In this document: positions 46,389-56,600 of the stretch, piece after piece | Position numbering within the stretch: position 1 is the stretch's first letter | Layout: each line of letters begins with the position of its first letter | Source: Sphingobium xenophagum NBRC 107872 | GTDB lineage: Bacteria > Pseudomonadota > Alphaproteobacteria > Sphingomonadales > Sphingomonadaceae | Assembly (NCBI RefSeq): GCF_000367345.1 | Contig: NZ_BARE01000001.1 | Location: 124,001 to 188,000, forward strand | DNA: 64,000 nucleotides | Direction of reading: 5' to 3' | Program-made: the position numbers and the translations under genes | The notes under the pieces: generated by a model | Seen by the model: the letters and a program-made list of their open reading frames with translations, nothing else | Databases searched by the model: none | What the model was told of the DNA's origin: nothing

Positions 46389-47402
46389 TCAAGCCGCCAC
46401 CAACCCCAGCAAACTGTCCCGCGTCGCCAGCAATTCCGCTAGTTCCGGCTGATCGCCATCACGCTCGACCGACCCCATCGCCCGGTCGAGCCGCGCGCGT
46501 CCCGCGTCCGTTATCTCCGGCAACTGGTCGGCAATGCCCAGCATATCGTCCATCCGCCCCCAGCAGTTGAGCGCCAGATCGCACCCTGCCGCGACCACGC
46601 CCGCCGCCAGATCGGGGATGCCGCCCTGCAACGCCTTCATATCCAGATCGTCGGACATGAGCAGCCCGTCAAAGCCGATCCTCGCGCGGATAACATCCTC
46701 GATCACGGTCGGCGACAGGCTGGCGGGGCGCTGCGCGTCCCAGGCGGTGTAAACCACATGCGCGGTCATCCCCATCGGCGCGTCCCGCAACCGCTCGAAC
46801 GGTTGCAGATCGCTCGCCAGCGTATCGGCATCCGCACGCACCACCGGCAATTCCAGATGGCTGTCCACCAGTGCCCGGCCATGGCCCGGCATATGCTTGA
46901 CGATGCCGACCACCCCGCCATCGGCCAGCCCTTCGAGAGTCGCCCGCCCCAGCGCGGCGACCCGCATCGGCTCGGCGCCCAGGGTGCGATCGCCCATGAT
47001 GTCGCTTGCCCCATCCTGCCGCACGTCCAGCAACGGCAGCGCATCGACGGTAATGCCGACCTCCGCCAGCGTCAGCGCGATCGCGCGGGCATTGGCGCGC
47101 GCCGCGGCAATCGCGCTGGACGGCGCGACGTCATAAAGCCGGTCGAACACCGCTCCCGCCGGAAAGGCAGGCCAGACCGGCGGCTGCATCCGCGCCACCC
47201 GCCCCCCTTCCTGATCGATCATGATCAGCAGGTCGTCGCGGCCATGCAGCGCCCGCAAATCGTCGGTCAGCGCACGCAGCTGCGCCCGATCGATGATGTT
47301 GCGCCGGAACAGGATATAGCCGGCCGGTTGTGAATCCGCGAAAAAAGCGCGTTCGTCAGGGGTCAGTGTTGCGCCGGACAGGCCGAAGATCACGGGTTTC
47401 AT
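46389..47402 (-). CDS. nagZ: Beta-N-acetylhexosaminidase
   Basis: 337 aa GH3 enzyme. KHMPGHGRALVDSHLELP contains the NagZ signature with the catalytic His, and DDLDMKALQ holds the nucleophilic Asp. LLIMIDQEGGRVARMQPPVW is also conserved. It removes GlcNAc from anhydro-muropeptides in cell wall recycling in the cytoplasm. It lies between a SPOR-gene region and scpA. Confidence 0.94.
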   Translation of the reverse strand: MKPVIFGLSGATLTPDERAFFADSQPAGYILFRRNIIDRAQLRALTDDLRALHGRDDLLIMIDQEGGRVARMQPPVWPAFPAGAVFDRLYDVAPSSAIAAARANARAIALTLAEVGITVDALPLLDVRQDGASDIMGDRTLGAEPMRVAALGRATLEGLADGGVVGIVKHMPGHGRALVDSHLELPVVRADADTLASDLQPFERLRDAPMGMTAHVVYTAWDAQRPASLSPTVIEDVIRARIGFDGLLMSDDLDMKALQGGIPDLAAGVVAAGCDLALNCWGRMDDMLGIADQLPEITDAGRARLDRAMGSVERDGDQPELAELLATRDSLLGLVAA

Positions 47403-47459
47403 GCGGCAGATGGTAGCGCCAAGTCCCGCCCCTGTCGAAGGCGAATTGATGATCCGCGA

Positions 47460-48515
47460 TCAGGCTGGCGCAACCGCCGCAGACCTTTCCGCGTCCATCA
47501 TCGCCTGCAACATGCGCCGACCCTCCACTGCGTTGCGATCGGTCTTGATCAGCAGTTCGTCGGGATTTTCGCCGACGATCGCCAGCATCTTCTCAATCTC
47601 TTCAGTGGCGAACTTGTCCTCCTCCAGCACGGGCTTCAGATAATCGAACATGAAATCCATGCCCGCCACATCCTCGGACGCCATGGCGAAGAAATAGATG
47701 CAGCTATGCGGCGTCGCCGGCGTAACGGCATGATAGACCCGGCTCGTCACGATCATCTCGCCGGGATGTTCGGGGTGGTCCTGCGGATAGGCCATGTCGC
47801 CTATCCCGGCATGAAAGCCCGGCAGGTAGAAATCCATCCCCGTCACCCGGTCGATCTTGCCCGCATAGCGCCCGGTCGCCGCCATCACGGCAGGCGCGTC
47901 GGCATTACGGATATATCGGCGGCAACTCAGAAATCCGGGGCGCTTGACCAGTTCTTCAGGCGCCTGCGCATTTTCCACCGTGCCGATGCTGTTGGCGTGG
48001 AGGAAGGCGAGATGGGACAGGTCGAGCAGATTGTCGTTGAGCAACTGGTAGCGCCCTTGCACCTCCTGCACATAAAAGGGCCGCGCCGTCATGCCCGCCG
48101 CAGTCACCCCGATCTCTTCCAGATCGGGCAGCAGCGCGACATCGGCCTTGTCCGCGTCCCCCATCCATATCCACGCCCACAGGCCATGCTCGACCAATGG
48201 ATAGGTCGGGATCTTGTAGGCGCGCGGCACGACATCCTGCGATGGAATATCGACGCACCGGCCATCCGCGCCAAAGGCGATGCCATGATAGCCACAGACG
48301 ATCGCATCGCCCTTCAGACAGCTTTTGCCCAGGGGGAAATGTCGGTGCGGACAGCGCCCGCCGACCGCAACCGCCTCGCCATCTTCCTTGCGATACAGGA
48401 CGACCGGCTGGTTCAGGATCGTCCGCGCCAGCAGATCACGGCCCAGTTCGTTGCGAAACGCGGCAACATACCAGCCATTGCGAACGGCAAACGACCCTTC
48501 CCGAAATGGGTACAT
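47460..48515 (-). CDS. Rieske non-heme iron oxygenase, large subunit (VanA-like)
   Basis: 351 aa. The Rieske cluster ligands are Cys55-x-His57 (CPHRHFPLG) and Cys74-x2-His77 (CGYHGIAF). The mononuclear iron site is NDNLLDLSHLAFLH with His168 and His173. This is the pattern of monomeric or homo-oligomeric oxygenases such as vanillate O-demethylase. The aromatic substrate is unknown and no reductase is adjacent. I use ATG 48515 because GGGAGAG lies just before it; ATG 48533 is the alternative. It is probably controlled by the TetR gene and twin palindromes just upstream. Confidence 0.87.
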   Translation of the reverse strand: MYPFREGSFAVRNGWYVAAFRNELGRDLLARTILNQPVVLYRKEDGEAVAVGGRCPHRHFPLGKSCLKGDAIVCGYHGIAFGADGRCVDIPSQDVVPRAYKIPTYPLVEHGLWAWIWMGDADKADVALLPDLEEIGVTAAGMTARPFYVQEVQGRYQLLNDNLLDLSHLAFLHANSIGTVENAQAPEELVKRPGFLSCRRYIRNADAPAVMAATGRYAGKIDRVTGMDFYLPGFHAGIGDMAYPQDHPEHPGEMIVTSRVYHAVTPATPHSCIYFFAMASEDVAGMDFMFDYLKPVLEEDKFATEEIEKMLAIVGENPDELLIKTDRNAVEGRRMLQAMMDAERSAAVAPA

Positions 48516-48578
48516 GGCATCTCTCCCTGACAAAGGCCGGCATCCTCGTCTGTCGCGATTGGTGCCGGACCAGTTAAA

Positions 48579-48605
48579 CTAACAATGTTAGTCTAACACT
48601 GTTAG
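48579..48605. promoter_or_regulatory. Twin 13-bp palindromes, probable TetR operator
   Basis: CTAACAATGTTAG (48579-48591) and CTAACACTGTTAG (48593-48605) are adjacent palindromes spaced 14 bp centre to centre. They overlap the last codons and stop of the tetR gene and lie about 64 bp upstream of the oxygenase start. Confidence 0.8.
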
Positions 48606-49150
48606 GGAACAGGATCAAGGCCATGGATCAGCGCGTCCAACCCCTCGGCAAAGGCGGTGTCGATGGGCAATTGGGATTGGAGATAGGCCGCGTTCGGTCC
48701 TTGCGCGAATGTCGTCCAGCCAGTGACCAGCGCCTGCACCGACGCCTGCATCATCATGGCGCGCTCCGGTTCCAGCCCCAGCGCAATCAGGGGCGCGCTG
48801 GTCGCATCCTGCATCGCTTTGAGCACCTCGACCGGCTGCCCCGCCCCCAGGATCAAGCGCCCCGCGTCGCGCGTCGCATTCTGCGCCTGCCACAGCGCCT
48901 TGCCGAACGCGCGCAACCAGTCGCGCCAGTCGGCACAGGCCGGAATTTTCGACAGGCAATCTGCAAAGATGCTTTCGGCCAGCAGCGCCAGCAACATATT
49001 CTTGTCGGCGACATGCCAGTAGAGCGAGGGCGCTTTGACATCCAGCCGCGCCGCGACCTTGCGCAGGCTCAACTGGTCCAGCCCCTGTTCGTTCAGCACA
49101 TGAAGCGCCGCCGCCGCGATCGCGGCGCGGGTCAGTTTCCGTTCGGTCAT
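48602..49150 (-). CDS. TetR-family transcriptional regulator
   Basis: 182 aa. The N-terminal helix-turn-helix is GLDQLSLRKVAARLDVKAPSLYWHVADK (about 19-46), the classic TetR class pattern with YWHV recognition helix end. A ligand-binding helical domain follows. It sits directly upstream of the Rieske oxygenase on the same strand and its stop codon lies inside the twin palindromes, so it probably represses the oxygenase and perhaps responds to its substrate. Confidence 0.88.
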   Translation of the reverse strand: MTERKLTRAAIAAAALHVLNEQGLDQLSLRKVAARLDVKAPSLYWHVADKNMLLALLAESIFADCLSKIPACADWRDWLRAFGKALWQAQNATRDAGRLILGAGQPVEVLKAMQDATSAPLIALGLEPERAMMMQASVQALVTGWTTFAQGPNAAYLQSQLPIDTAFAEGLDALIHGLDPVP

Positions 49151-49199
49151 GCCCTTCCTTCGAACAGCATGACGCCTATGTCCATCGTAACGCGAAGGC

Positions 49200-49922
49200 T
49201 CAGTTCACCACCATGCAGCTTTCGCCCGCCACCTTCAGCTTGCCGCAGATCAGGCTGGCCTGCCCGCCAGCACTCGCACGCAGGCGATAGACGGTGCTGC
49301 CGCCAACTTCCGCCGGTTCGACGGTCATGGCGAGCGGGGCGAGATAGGCAAAGCGCTTGGACAATCTGGTCCAGGCATCCTTTGCGCCGGACGCGCTGCC
49401 ATAGGCGCCCAGCTGAATCAGCGCGCCGCCGCTGGCCGCCTTGGGCGCCACGGTCGCGCGATCGCTGGTTTCGTCGGCGACGCGCGCGGTCACGCTCTGT
49501 GCGGGCTTGGCCGGGACGGCCGGCTTGGTCCCGGTGGGCGCGGGCGCGGTCTTGGTGATCGGTGCTTCGGGGACGCGGCTGGCGTCAATCCGTCCATCAC
49601 GCGGCACGCCCTCGCTTGCCGCAAAGCTCGCATCGCCCTCACCGTCGAATTTCTTCGCGTCAGCCTCATTGGCGGCGATCTTGTAATTGTCCGCGGGCGC
49701 CTCGATCAGTTGGCCCTCACCCGCAGCGCCGGGACCATTGCGGTTCTGCAACCACCATATCCCGGCCACCACGACACCGATCAGCGCGAGACCGAGCAGG
49801 ATCAGGCTCAGCAGCCGCAGTGGCGAGATGCTGTTGTCGTCCTCGTCATCGACCGCAGGCTCCAGCCAGGGCAGCCGGTCCTCATCGTCAAAATCCAGCC
49901 GGCCTCGTGCATAATCGCCCAT
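49200..49922 (-). CDS. Membrane-anchored SPOR-domain protein
   Basis: 240 aa. An acidic cytoplasmic start (1-32) precedes one membrane helix (about 34-55), a Pro/Ala-rich periplasmic linker, and a C-terminal SPOR domain (GALIQLGAYGSASGAKDAWTR ... YRLRASAGGQASLICGKLKV). SPOR domains bind glycan strands lacking stem peptides at septa, which suggests a division-site function. It lies 21 bp after argS and is probably co-transcribed with it. Confidence 0.85.
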   Translation of the reverse strand: MGDYARGRLDFDDEDRLPWLEPAVDDEDDNSISPLRLLSLILLGLALIGVVVAGIWWLQNRNGPGAAGEGQLIEAPADNYKIAANEADAKKFDGEGDASFAASEGVPRDGRIDASRVPEAPITKTAPAPTGTKPAVPAKPAQSVTARVADETSDRATVAPKAASGGALIQLGAYGSASGAKDAWTRLSKRFAYLAPLAMTVEPAEVGGSTVYRLRASAGGQASLICGKLKVAGESCMVVN

Positions 49923-49943
49923 CGTCCGAAACTCCGCCCGCCT

Positions 49944-51671
49944 TTAGTTCAGCTCAGTCAATGCCGCCACGCCCATCAGCGCAAGGCCATTGCGGATAAT
50001 CTGCCCTATTCCACGGCTCAGGAAAAGCCGCGACGACGTAACGGCCGGATCGTCGGCCAGAATGACGCGCGCGCGCGGATCATCATTGCCCATATTCCAC
50101 CAGCCGTGAAAGGCCGAAGCCAGATCATTGAGATAGAAGGCAATTCTATGCGGTTCGCGGGTCAGCGCCGCGCCTTCGACCACACGGGGGAACTGCGCCG
50201 CGAGCTTGACGAGGCCCAGCTCCGCCGTCCCAAGAAGGGACAGGTCCGGGGCAGGCAGTTCGATCCCCGCCTCTTCCGCCCGCCGTCCCAGCGATGAAAT
50301 GCGGGCATGGGCATATTGGACGTAAAAGACCGGATTGTCTTTCGACGCCTCGACCACCTTGGCAAAGTCGAAGTCCATCTGCGCATCGGCCTTGCGCGTC
50401 AGCATGGTGAAGCGAACGACATCCTTGCCCACTTCCCGCACGACATCGGCCAGCGTCACGAAATTGCCCGCGCGCTTGGACATTTTCACCGGCTCGCCAT
50501 CGCGCAACAGCCGCACCATCTGGATAAGCTTCACGTCGAAACGCGCCTTGCCCTCCGTCAGCGCCGCGACCGCCGCCTGGATACGCTTGACCGTCCCGGC
50601 ATGGTCCGCCCCCCATATGTCGATCAGCTGATCGGCGCTCTGGGCCTTCTGATAATGATAGGCCATGTCGGCGCCGAAATAGGTCCAGCTGCCGTTGGAC
50701 TTCTTGATCGGCCGGTCCTGATCGTCGCCGAATTTGGTCGATCGGAACAGCGGCAGCACCACCGGCTCCCAGTCATCGGGCAATTCGCCCTTGGGCGCTT
50801 CCAGCACCCCGTCATAGACCAGATCATGCGCCCGCAGCCAGGCTTCGGCCTCGTCAGGCTTGCCCGCCGCCTGCAATTCGGCCTCGGACGCGAAAATGTC
50901 GTGATGGATGCCCAACAGCGCCAGATCGGCGCGGATCATGTCCATCATCTTTGCGACGGCAAAGCTGCGGAACGTGACCAGCCAGTCGGCTTCCGGCGCC
51001 TTCAAAAAGCGGTCGCCATATTCAGCGGCCAGCGCCTGCCCAACCGGCACCAGATAATCGCCAGGGTAAAGACCCTCAGGAATCTCGCCCACATCCTCGC
51101 CCAGCGCCTGCGCGTAGCGCAGATGCACCGATCGGGCGAGGACATCCACCTGCCCGCCAGCGTCATTGATATAATATTCGCGGATCACCTTGTGCCCGGC
51201 ATATTCCAGCAGGGTGGCGAGCGCGTCACCCACCACGGCGCCCCGGCAATGCCCCATATGCATGGGGCCGGTCGGATTGGCGGAAACATATTCGACATTG
51301 ACCGTGACACCTTGCCCGATGTCGGACCGGCCATAATCGTCGCCCTCTTCCGCCATAACGGAAAGCTCCGAGCGCCATGTCGCGTCGGTCAGGGTCAGGT
51401 TGATGAAGCCCGGCCCGGCGATCGACGCGCTCTCGACCTCGGCCAGCCCCTCCAGCTTGCCGACAATCGCCTCGGCCAGCGCGCGCGGGTTCGTCCCCGC
51501 CGGCTTGGCCAGCACCATCGCGGCATTGGTCGCCAGATCGCCATGGCTGGCGTCACGCGGCGGCTCGACCGTCACCGGCTTGCGATTGAGGCCGGCAGGC
51601 AGGACGCCGTCGGCTTCCAATATGTCCAGCACAGTGTCGAGATGGGCGGTGAAACGGGTATAGAGGGACAC
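49944..51671 (-). CDS. argS: Arginine--tRNA ligase
   Basis: 575 aa class I synthetase, normal length. The HIGH-type motif is in [15 protein letters not shown], and the KMSKS-type motif is [12 protein letters not shown]. The N-terminal tRNA D-loop recognition domain and the C-terminal DALR anticodon domain ([14 protein letters not shown] ... [20 protein letters not shown]) are present. It charges tRNA-Arg. Confidence 0.96.
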   Translation of the reverse strand: MSLYTRFTAHLDTVLDILEADGVLPAGLNRKPVTVEPPRDASHGDLATNAAMVLAKPAGTNPRALAEAIVGKLEGLAEVESASIAGPGFINLTLTDATWRSELSVMAEEGDDYGRSDIGQGVTVNVEYVSANPTGPMHMGHCRGAVVGDALATLLEYAGHKVIREYYINDAGGQVDVLARSVHLRYAQALGEDVGEIPEGLYPGDYLVPVGQALAAEYGDRFLKAPEADWLVTFRSFAVAKMMDMIRADLALLGIHHDIFASEAELQAAGKPDEAEAWLRAHDLVYDGVLEAPKGELPDDWEPVVLPLFRSTKFGDDQDRPIKKSNGSWTYFGADMAYHYQKAQSADQLIDIWGADHAGTVKRIQAAVAALTEGKARFDVKLIQMVRLLRDGEPVKMSKRAGNFVTLADVVREVGKDVVRFTMLTRKADAQMDFDFAKVVEASKDNPVFYVQYAHARISSLGRRAEEAGIELPAPDLSLLGTAELGLVKLAAQFPRVVEGAALTREPHRIAFYLNDLASAFHGWWNMGNDDPRARVILADDPAVTSSRLFLSRGIGQIIRNGLALMGVAALTELN

Positions 51672-51696
51672 GAGACGAAACTTTCTACAAGTCCCG

Positions 51697-51773
51697 TTCG
51701 CCCTGAGCCTGTCGAAGGGCTGCTCTTGTCTTCAAGAAGTGCAAGGCTTCGACTTGTCTCAGCCCGAACGGAT
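51697..51773. repeat. Intergenic palindromic repeat (type A)
   Basis: Arms CGTTCGCCCTGAGCCTGTCG (51697 on) and TTCGACTTGTCTCAGCCCGA (to 51773) are inverted. It fills the gap upstream of argS. Confidence 0.8.
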
Positions 51774-51786
51774 GATGGGCTGGCCG

Positions 51787-52404
51787 TTAACGCGTGGCGT
51801 TATATTGGAGCTGGTCCTGGGTCAGGTTGAACCCCACGAGCAGCTCGAAACTGGTTCGTTGCAGCGCCGCCTTGACCTCTGGCTGGGCAAAGGGATCGAT
51901 CGCGGCATCCGCGTCGCCCGCCTTGCGCTTCTGCGTGATCTTGGCCTGGATGTCGGCAGGCAGCGTTGCCGATGCCTTGTCGACATAGGAACCCGCCTTC
52001 GCCTGCGCGCTGGCGCGATATTCGCCCGCAGCAAAGTTCAGCGTCACCTGGCCGACCCGCTTGGCGATCACGCTGTTGCCGCCACGCACCACGGCGGAAA
52101 AATAGGGCAGCGTCACTTGCCGAGCCACGCTGGCGTCGCTGCGCCGGGCGTTCACGGTGAAGCTCGCTTCGGTATAGAATTGCGCCCCATCGGCGCAGGT
52201 CGAGCGCAGATTGGTAATGTCGGCCACCACGTCGATCGCGGAAGCATCGCGGCTCTGGGCCGGATTGAACAGGGTGATGTCGCCGGTATAGGCCGGGACG
52301 GCCGCCGTCGGGCAGGCAGAGCGCACAGCGACGATACCGCCGGATGCGTCGATTTCACCCCGGCGCGAACAGCCCGCCAGGGCCAGGGCCAGCATGCCGG
52401 TCAC
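51787..52404 (-). CDS. Putative lipoprotein of unknown function
   Basis: About 205 aa. The N-terminus has a hydrophobic stretch ending in lipobox ALAGC, and the mature part is polar with a segment [21 protein letters not shown] and a probable beta-rich fold ([26 protein letters not shown]). No known domain is recognised. The start is unclear: GTG 52404 gives a short signal peptide, a CTG at 52419 a better one with an Arg, and ATG 52395 is too short. The long open frame running further to 54324 is antisense to ispH and thrB and is not coding. Confidence 0.65.
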   Translation of the reverse strand: MTGMLALALAGCSRRGEIDASGGIVAVRSACPTAAVPAYTGDITLFNPAQSRDASAIDVVADITNLRSTCADGAQFYTEASFTVNARRSDASVARQVTLPYFSAVVRGGNSVIAKRVGQVTLNFAAGEYRASAQAKAGSYVDKASATLPADIQAKITQKRKAGDADAAIDPFAQPEVKAALQRTSFELLVGFNLTQDQLQYNATR

Positions 52405-52578
52405 AACGACACGGTTCAGGGCAGTATGAGGCAGGCAGATGTTCCTTGGCACAGGCAGAAATTCCTTGGCATGGCCCGTCGGCCAGAAGCTTTGCGCTTC
52501 CTTATCCATCCCCCGCCCCTCGCGCAACCGCAAGGAAGCGGCTTTCCTCCCGGCCCACATTCGCCTAAGCGCAAAGCC

Positions 52579-53538
52579 ATGACCGACAGCGCCGCCGCCC
52601 GCCCGCCCATGACCCTTCTGATCGCCGCACCGCGCGGTTTCTGCGCCGGGGTCGACCGCGCCATCATCATCGTCGAACGGGCGATCGAAACCTATGGCGC
52701 GCCGGTCTATGTCCGCCATGAAATCGTCCATAACAAATATGTGGTGGACAGCCTGAAGGCGAAGGGCGCGATCTTCGTAGAGGAACTGGACCAGGTGCCC
52801 GACGGCGTGCCGGTCGTCTTTTCCGCCCATGGCGTGCCCAAGGCCGTCCCTGCCAAGGCGGAGGAACGCGGCCTTTCCTATCTCGACGCCACCTGCCCGC
52901 TGGTCAGCAAGGTTCATCGCCAGGCCGAACGGCAGGTCAAGGATGGCCGCCACATCCTGTTCATCGGGCATAAGGGGCATCCCGAAGTCATCGGCACGTT
53001 CGGCCAGGTGCCGGACGGCACCATGACCCTGATCGAAACGGTCGAGGACGCGCAGGCCTTTACCCCCGCCGACCCCGCCAATCTTGCCTTCCTGACCCAG
53101 ACCACCCTGTCGGTCGATGATACAGCCGCGATCGTCGCCACCCTGCAAGAGCGCTTTCCAGCGATCGTCGCGCCCAAGGGCGAGGATATTTGCTACGCCA
53201 CATCCAACCGCCAGACAGCGGTGAAGGCGATCGCCGCGCGTTGCGAAGCGCTCTATGTCATCGGCGCGCCCAACAGTTCCAATTCCCTGCGACTGGTCGA
53301 AGTCGCCGAACGCGAAGGCACGCCAGCCCGCCTGATCCAGCGCGCCGACGACATCGATTTTGGCTGGCTGGACGGCGTTACCACGCTGGGCCTGACCGCC
53401 GGGGCATCCGCACCCGAAATATTGGTGCGCGAAGTGGTCGATGCGATCGCCAGCCGCTTCACCGTGACCGAGGAACAGGTTGAAACCGCGCGTGAGACCA
53501 TCGCTTTCAAGCTGCCACGCGGGCTGGAGACCGTCTGA
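52579..53538 (+). CDS. ispH: 4-hydroxy-3-methylbut-2-enyl diphosphate reductase
   Basis: 319 aa. The three cysteines that bind the iron-sulfur cluster are Cys22 ([12 protein letters not shown]), Cys106 ([11 protein letters not shown]) and Cys205 ([12 protein letters not shown]). [20 protein letters not shown] and [13 protein letters not shown] are conserved. It performs the last step of the MEP isoprenoid pathway. Start 52579 is used; ATG 52609 ([11 protein letters not shown]) is equally plausible. thrB follows after three bases. Confidence 0.95.
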   Translation: MTDSAAARPPMTLLIAAPRGFCAGVDRAIIIVERAIETYGAPVYVRHEIVHNKYVVDSLKAKGAIFVEELDQVPDGVPVVFSAHGVPKAVPAKAEERGLSYLDATCPLVSKVHRQAERQVKDGRHILFIGHKGHPEVIGTFGQVPDGTMTLIETVEDAQAFTPADPANLAFLTQTTLSVDDTAAIVATLQERFPAIVAPKGEDICYATSNRQTAVKAIAARCEALYVIGAPNSSNSLRLVEVAEREGTPARLIQRADDIDFGWLDGVTTLGLTAGASAPEILVREVVDAIASRFTVTEEQVETARETIAFKLPRGLETV

Positions 53539-53541
53539 ATC

Positions 53542-54519
53542 ATGGCCGTCTATACCCATGTTCCCGCCGAAGAGATTGACGCCTTCCTCAGCCGCTATGA
53601 CGCAGGCCGCCTCGTATCCGCCAAGGGGATCGCCGAAGGGGTGGAAAACAGCAATTATCTGCTGGAGACCACCGGCCATGATGGCTCTGGCCACCGCTAT
53701 ATCCTCACGCTCTATGAAAAGCGGGTGGATGAGGCCGACCTGCCCTTCTTCATGGACCTGCTCGATCATCTGGGCGCGCGCGGCTGCCTTGTCCCGCGCT
53801 TCATCGCCGATCGCGACGGTCAGCGGCTCCAGACCTTGTCGGGCCGCCCCGCCTGCCTCATTGAATTTCTGACCGGCATTTCGCTGACCGAACCGACCCC
53901 GGAACAGGCGCGCGCGACCGGCGCGGCACTGGGCGAGTTGCACCGCGCGGCAGAGGGCTTCCCGCTCGAACGGCGCAACACGCTGGACCTTGCCGGATGG
54001 CATGATCTGGCGGCCCGTTGCGGTGAGGATTTCGACCAGATCGCCCCCGGCCTTGCCGCCCGCGTCCGCGACGAACTCGCCTTTCTCGACGCACACTGGC
54101 CCGCCGACCTGCCCCGCAGCGTCATCCATGCGGACCTGTTCCCCGACAATGTGCTGATGCTGGGCGACAGGGTGACGGGCCTGATCGATTTTTATTTCAG
54201 CTGCACCGACATTCGCGCCTATGATCTGGCCATCGCCCACAGCGCCTGGGTGTTCAGCCATGACGGCGGCAGCTTCTTTGCTGATCGCGCGGCGGCGCTT
54301 GGCGCTGGCTATGACTTGGCCCATGGCCTGACCGACGCAGAGCGCGCGGCCTTCCCCATATTGTGCCGGGGTGCATCGCTGCGCTTCCTGCTGACCCGCG
54401 CCTATGACTGGATCAACACGCCGCCCGATGCGCTGGTGACTCGCAAGGACCCGCTCGCCTATCTGCGCCGCCTCGATTTCTACGCCAGCGCCAATCCAGC
54501 GGAATTATTGGGCGCATGA
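53542..54519 (+). CDS. thrB: Homoserine kinase (APH-type ThrB)
   Basis: 325 aa of the aminoglycoside-phosphotransferase fold, the ThrB type used by alphaproteobacteria rather than the GHMP type. [19 protein letters not shown] begins the protein; the Brenner motif is [13 protein letters not shown] and the metal motif is [20 protein letters not shown] is the glycine-loop region. It phosphorylates homoserine in threonine synthesis. Confidence 0.94.
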   Translation: MAVYTHVPAEEIDAFLSRYDAGRLVSAKGIAEGVENSNYLLETTGHDGSGHRYILTLYEKRVDEADLPFFMDLLDHLGARGCLVPRFIADRDGQRLQTLSGRPACLIEFLTGISLTEPTPEQARATGAALGELHRAAEGFPLERRNTLDLAGWHDLAARCGEDFDQIAPGLAARVRDELAFLDAHWPADLPRSVIHADLFPDNVLMLGDRVTGLIDFYFSCTDIRAYDLAIAHSAWVFSHDGGSFFADRAAALGAGYDLAHGLTDAERAAFPILCRGASLRFLLTRAYDWINTPPDALVTRKDPLAYLRRLDFYASANPAELLGA

Positions 54520-54541
54520 GAGCAGCAGACAAAAGCAACCT

Positions 54542-54620
54542 GTTCCCGCACAGTCGGGAACCCGGTTCCATGCCTGCCTATCCTGGCGGCGCGAACGGGC
54601 TCCCGCCTGTGCAGGAGCAC
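54542..54620. repeat. Intergenic palindromic repeat (type B variant)
   Basis: GTTCCCGCACAGTCGGGAAC at the left and GGCTCCCGCCTGTGCAGGAG at the right form imperfect inverted ends with inner hairpins. It occupies the thrB-rnhA gap. Confidence 0.65.
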
Positions 54621-54625
54621 GCAGC

Positions 54626-55075
54626 ATGAGCACTGACCTGCCTATCGTCGACATCTTCACCGACGGCGCGTGCAAGGGCAATCCGGGTCCGGGCGGCTGG
54701 GGCGCGGTGCTGCGGTTTGGCGACACGGAAAAGGAAATGTCGGGCGGCGAAGCACTCACCACCAACAACCGCATGGAGATGATGGCCGCGGTAGAGGCGC
54801 TCAATGCGCTCAAGAAGCCGTGCCGCGTCACCCTTCATACCGACAGCAAATATGTGATGGACGGCATCACCAAATGGGTGTTCGGCTGGCAGAAGAAGGG
54901 TTGGCGCACCGCCGACAACAAGCCGGTCAAGAATGTCGAAATCTGGCAGGCTCTGGTCAAGGCCGCCGCCCCGCATCAAATGACCTGGAAATGGGTCAAG
55001 GGTCATGCCGGCCACCCCGAAAATGAACGCGCCGACCGTCTGGCCAGCGCTGCGGCCGACAGTTTTCGCCGTTAG
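54626..55075 (+). CDS. rnhA: Ribonuclease HI
   Basis: 149 aa. The DEDD metal residues are Asp13 ([17 protein letters not shown]), Glu51 (NNRMEMMA), an Asp in LHTDSKYV and one in ENERADRLA. It degrades RNA in RNA-DNA hybrids. [15 protein letters not shown] is conserved. The window also carries rnhB. Confidence 0.96.
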   Translation: MSTDLPIVDIFTDGACKGNPGPGGWGAVLRFGDTEKEMSGGEALTTNNRMEMMAAVEALNALKKPCRVTLHTDSKYVMDGITKWVFGWQKKGWRTADNKPVKNVEIWQALVKAAAPHQMTWKWVKGHAGHPENERADRLASAAADSFRR

Positions 55076-55148
55076 AGACACGCCCGAAGCAACAGCGTAT
55101 CTTGCCAGACGCATCGCCAGACCCCAAAGCGGGCCTTCGGGGGAAGAA

Positions 55149-55838
55149 ATGACAGAAAAGCCAGTAAACCGTAAGGGAATTTCAAAGGCACGCGCGCGCT
55201 TCATTCGCGAAAGCGCGGACGTGCGGCGACAGGCGCTGATCGAAGCGACCGCGCGGTGCCTTGCCGAAAAAGGTGTCGCTGGCACGTCCGTTCGCGCCAT
55301 CTGCGCGCGCGCGGGTGTTTCGTCTGGCCTGCTCACCCATTATTTCGACGGCGTCGACGCCCTCATCCTCGCCACCTATGAGGATGTCGGCGTGCGTGTG
55401 TCCGCCGCGCTGGAACAGGCGGTCGAGGAAGCGGGCGACGATCCGCGCGACCAGCTCCGCGCCTGCCTTCAGGCCAATTTCCGCGCGCCCATCCTTGATC
55501 CCGATCTGCTCGCGACCTGGACCGCTTTCTGGAGCCTGGTCCGGACCGACCCCGGCATCGCCGCCATCCATGCCGATGTCTACCGGCGCACCCGCGCCCA
55601 GCTCGAAGCGCTGCTGCGCGCGATCGTGCCGGAAATGCCGCAGGACCGCGCCCGCCTGGCGGCGATCAGCCTGACTGCTCTGGTCGATGGGCTGTGGCTC
55701 GAAATCTGCCTCGATCCCACCACCTTTTCCGCCGAGGAAGCCCAGGCCATGGTCGAGCGCGCGATGATGCTCGCGCTGGGGCAATGGCGGGGCGACGCAG
55801 GGCGCGGTGACTGGATCGATCAATCAGATAAGCCGTGA
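55149..55838 (+). CDS. BetI-like TetR-family regulator
   Basis: 229 aa. The helix-turn-helix region is [27 protein letters not shown], with the GLLTHYF recognition helix typical of BetI-like repressors. The ligand domain resembles BetI C-terminal domains ([30 protein letters not shown]). No betaine genes are nearby, so its target is unknown. ATG 55149 follows GGGGGAAGAA; upstream extension of the frame runs into rnhA. Confidence 0.85.
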   Translation: MTEKPVNRKGISKARARFIRESADVRRQALIEATARCLAEKGVAGTSVRAICARAGVSSGLLTHYFDGVDALILATYEDVGVRVSAALEQAVEEAGDDPRDQLRACLQANFRAPILDPDLLATWTAFWSLVRTDPGIAAIHADVYRRTRAQLEALLRAIVPEMPQDRARLAAISLTALVDGLWLEICLDPTTFSAEEAQAMVERAMMLALGQWRGDAGRGDWIDQSDKP

Positions 55839-55944
55839 TCGTTTTTCTCACTCTCCAAGTCCGATAAAACCAATTTCCCTCGACTCAGCCGCTACCCTAC
55901 ATGGGGTCGGCAACAGCAACCCCTCAGAAGGAACTGACAAGCCC

Positions 55945-56508
55945 ATGGCTCTCATCAACACCACCATCAAGCCGTTCGCCGCGACCGCCTACAAGGAAGG
56001 CAAGTTCGTCGACGTCACCGACGCGGACGTGAAGGGCAAGTGGGCGATCTTCTTCTTCTACCCCGCCGACTTCACCTTCGTCTGCCCGACCGAACTGGAA
56101 GACCTGGCCGGCATCTACCCGACCCTCCAGTCGCTCAACGTCGAAGTCTATTCGGTATCGACCGACACGCATTTCAGCCACAAGGCATGGCACGACACGT
56201 CGCCCGCCATCGGCAAGATCAACTATTACATGCTGGGCGACCAGTCGGGCACGATCACCAATAATTTCGACGTGATGCGCCCCGGCGTTGGTCTGGCTGA
56301 CCGCGCGACCTTCCTGGTCGATCCCGAAGGCGTGATCCAGTTCATGGAAATCACGTCCGAAGGCGTGGGCCGCAACGCGACCGAACTGCTGCGCAAGGTG
56401 AAGGCCGCGCAATATGTCGCCGCGCACCCCGGTGAAGTCTGCCCGGCCAAGTGGGAAGAAGGCGAAGAAACCCTCGCCCCCTCGCTCGACCTGGTCGGCA
56501 AGATCTAA
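55945..56508 (+). CDS. ahpC: Alkyl hydroperoxide reductase C (2-Cys peroxiredoxin)
   Basis: 187 aa. The peroxidatic Cys47 is in [13 protein letters not shown] and the resolving Cys166 in [10 protein letters not shown], as in E. coli AhpC. It reduces H2O2 and organic peroxides and is normally recycled by AhpF, whose gene follows but is broken here. Start ATG 55945 is preceded by AGAAGGAAC. Sequence is fully intact. Confidence 0.97.
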   Translation: MALINTTIKPFAATAYKEGKFVDVTDADVKGKWAIFFFYPADFTFVCPTELEDLAGIYPTLQSLNVEVYSVSTDTHFSHKAWHDTSPAIGKINYYMLGDQSGTITNNFDVMRPGVGLADRATFLVDPEGVIQFMEITSEGVGRNATELLRKVKAAQYVAAHPGEVCPAKWEEGEETLAPSLDLVGKI

Positions 56509-56536
56509 ATTATCGCTCCCCTAGCGGGTCGCAAAG

Positions 56537-56572
56537 TGGCTCGGAGTGGAACCTCTCCTCCGCTCCGGGCCA
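56537..56572 (+). other. Hairpin between ahpC and ahpF
   Basis: TGGCTCGGAG pairs with CTCCGGGCCA (one G-T pair), but only ATTATTG follows, so it is at most a weak terminator. It may act as an attenuator or stabilise the ahpC 3' end. Confidence 0.5.
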
Positions 56573-56600
56573 TTATTGTATCTAACGTAAGGATTATTCC

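Noticed and set aside
51739..52578. N-terminal extension of ispH
   Set aside because: The frame is open by chance upstream of MTDSAAAR; IspH proteins begin near APRGFCAGV and the extension is antisense to the lipoprotein.
51787..54324. 845-codon open frame on the minus strand
   Set aside because: Only its 3' quarter (the lipoprotein) is plausible. The rest is antisense to ispH and thrB, whose protein motifs are unmistakable.
54626..55075. rnhA as a mobile-element remnant
   Set aside because: It is full length with all four metal residues and has a normal context; no terminal repeats surround it.
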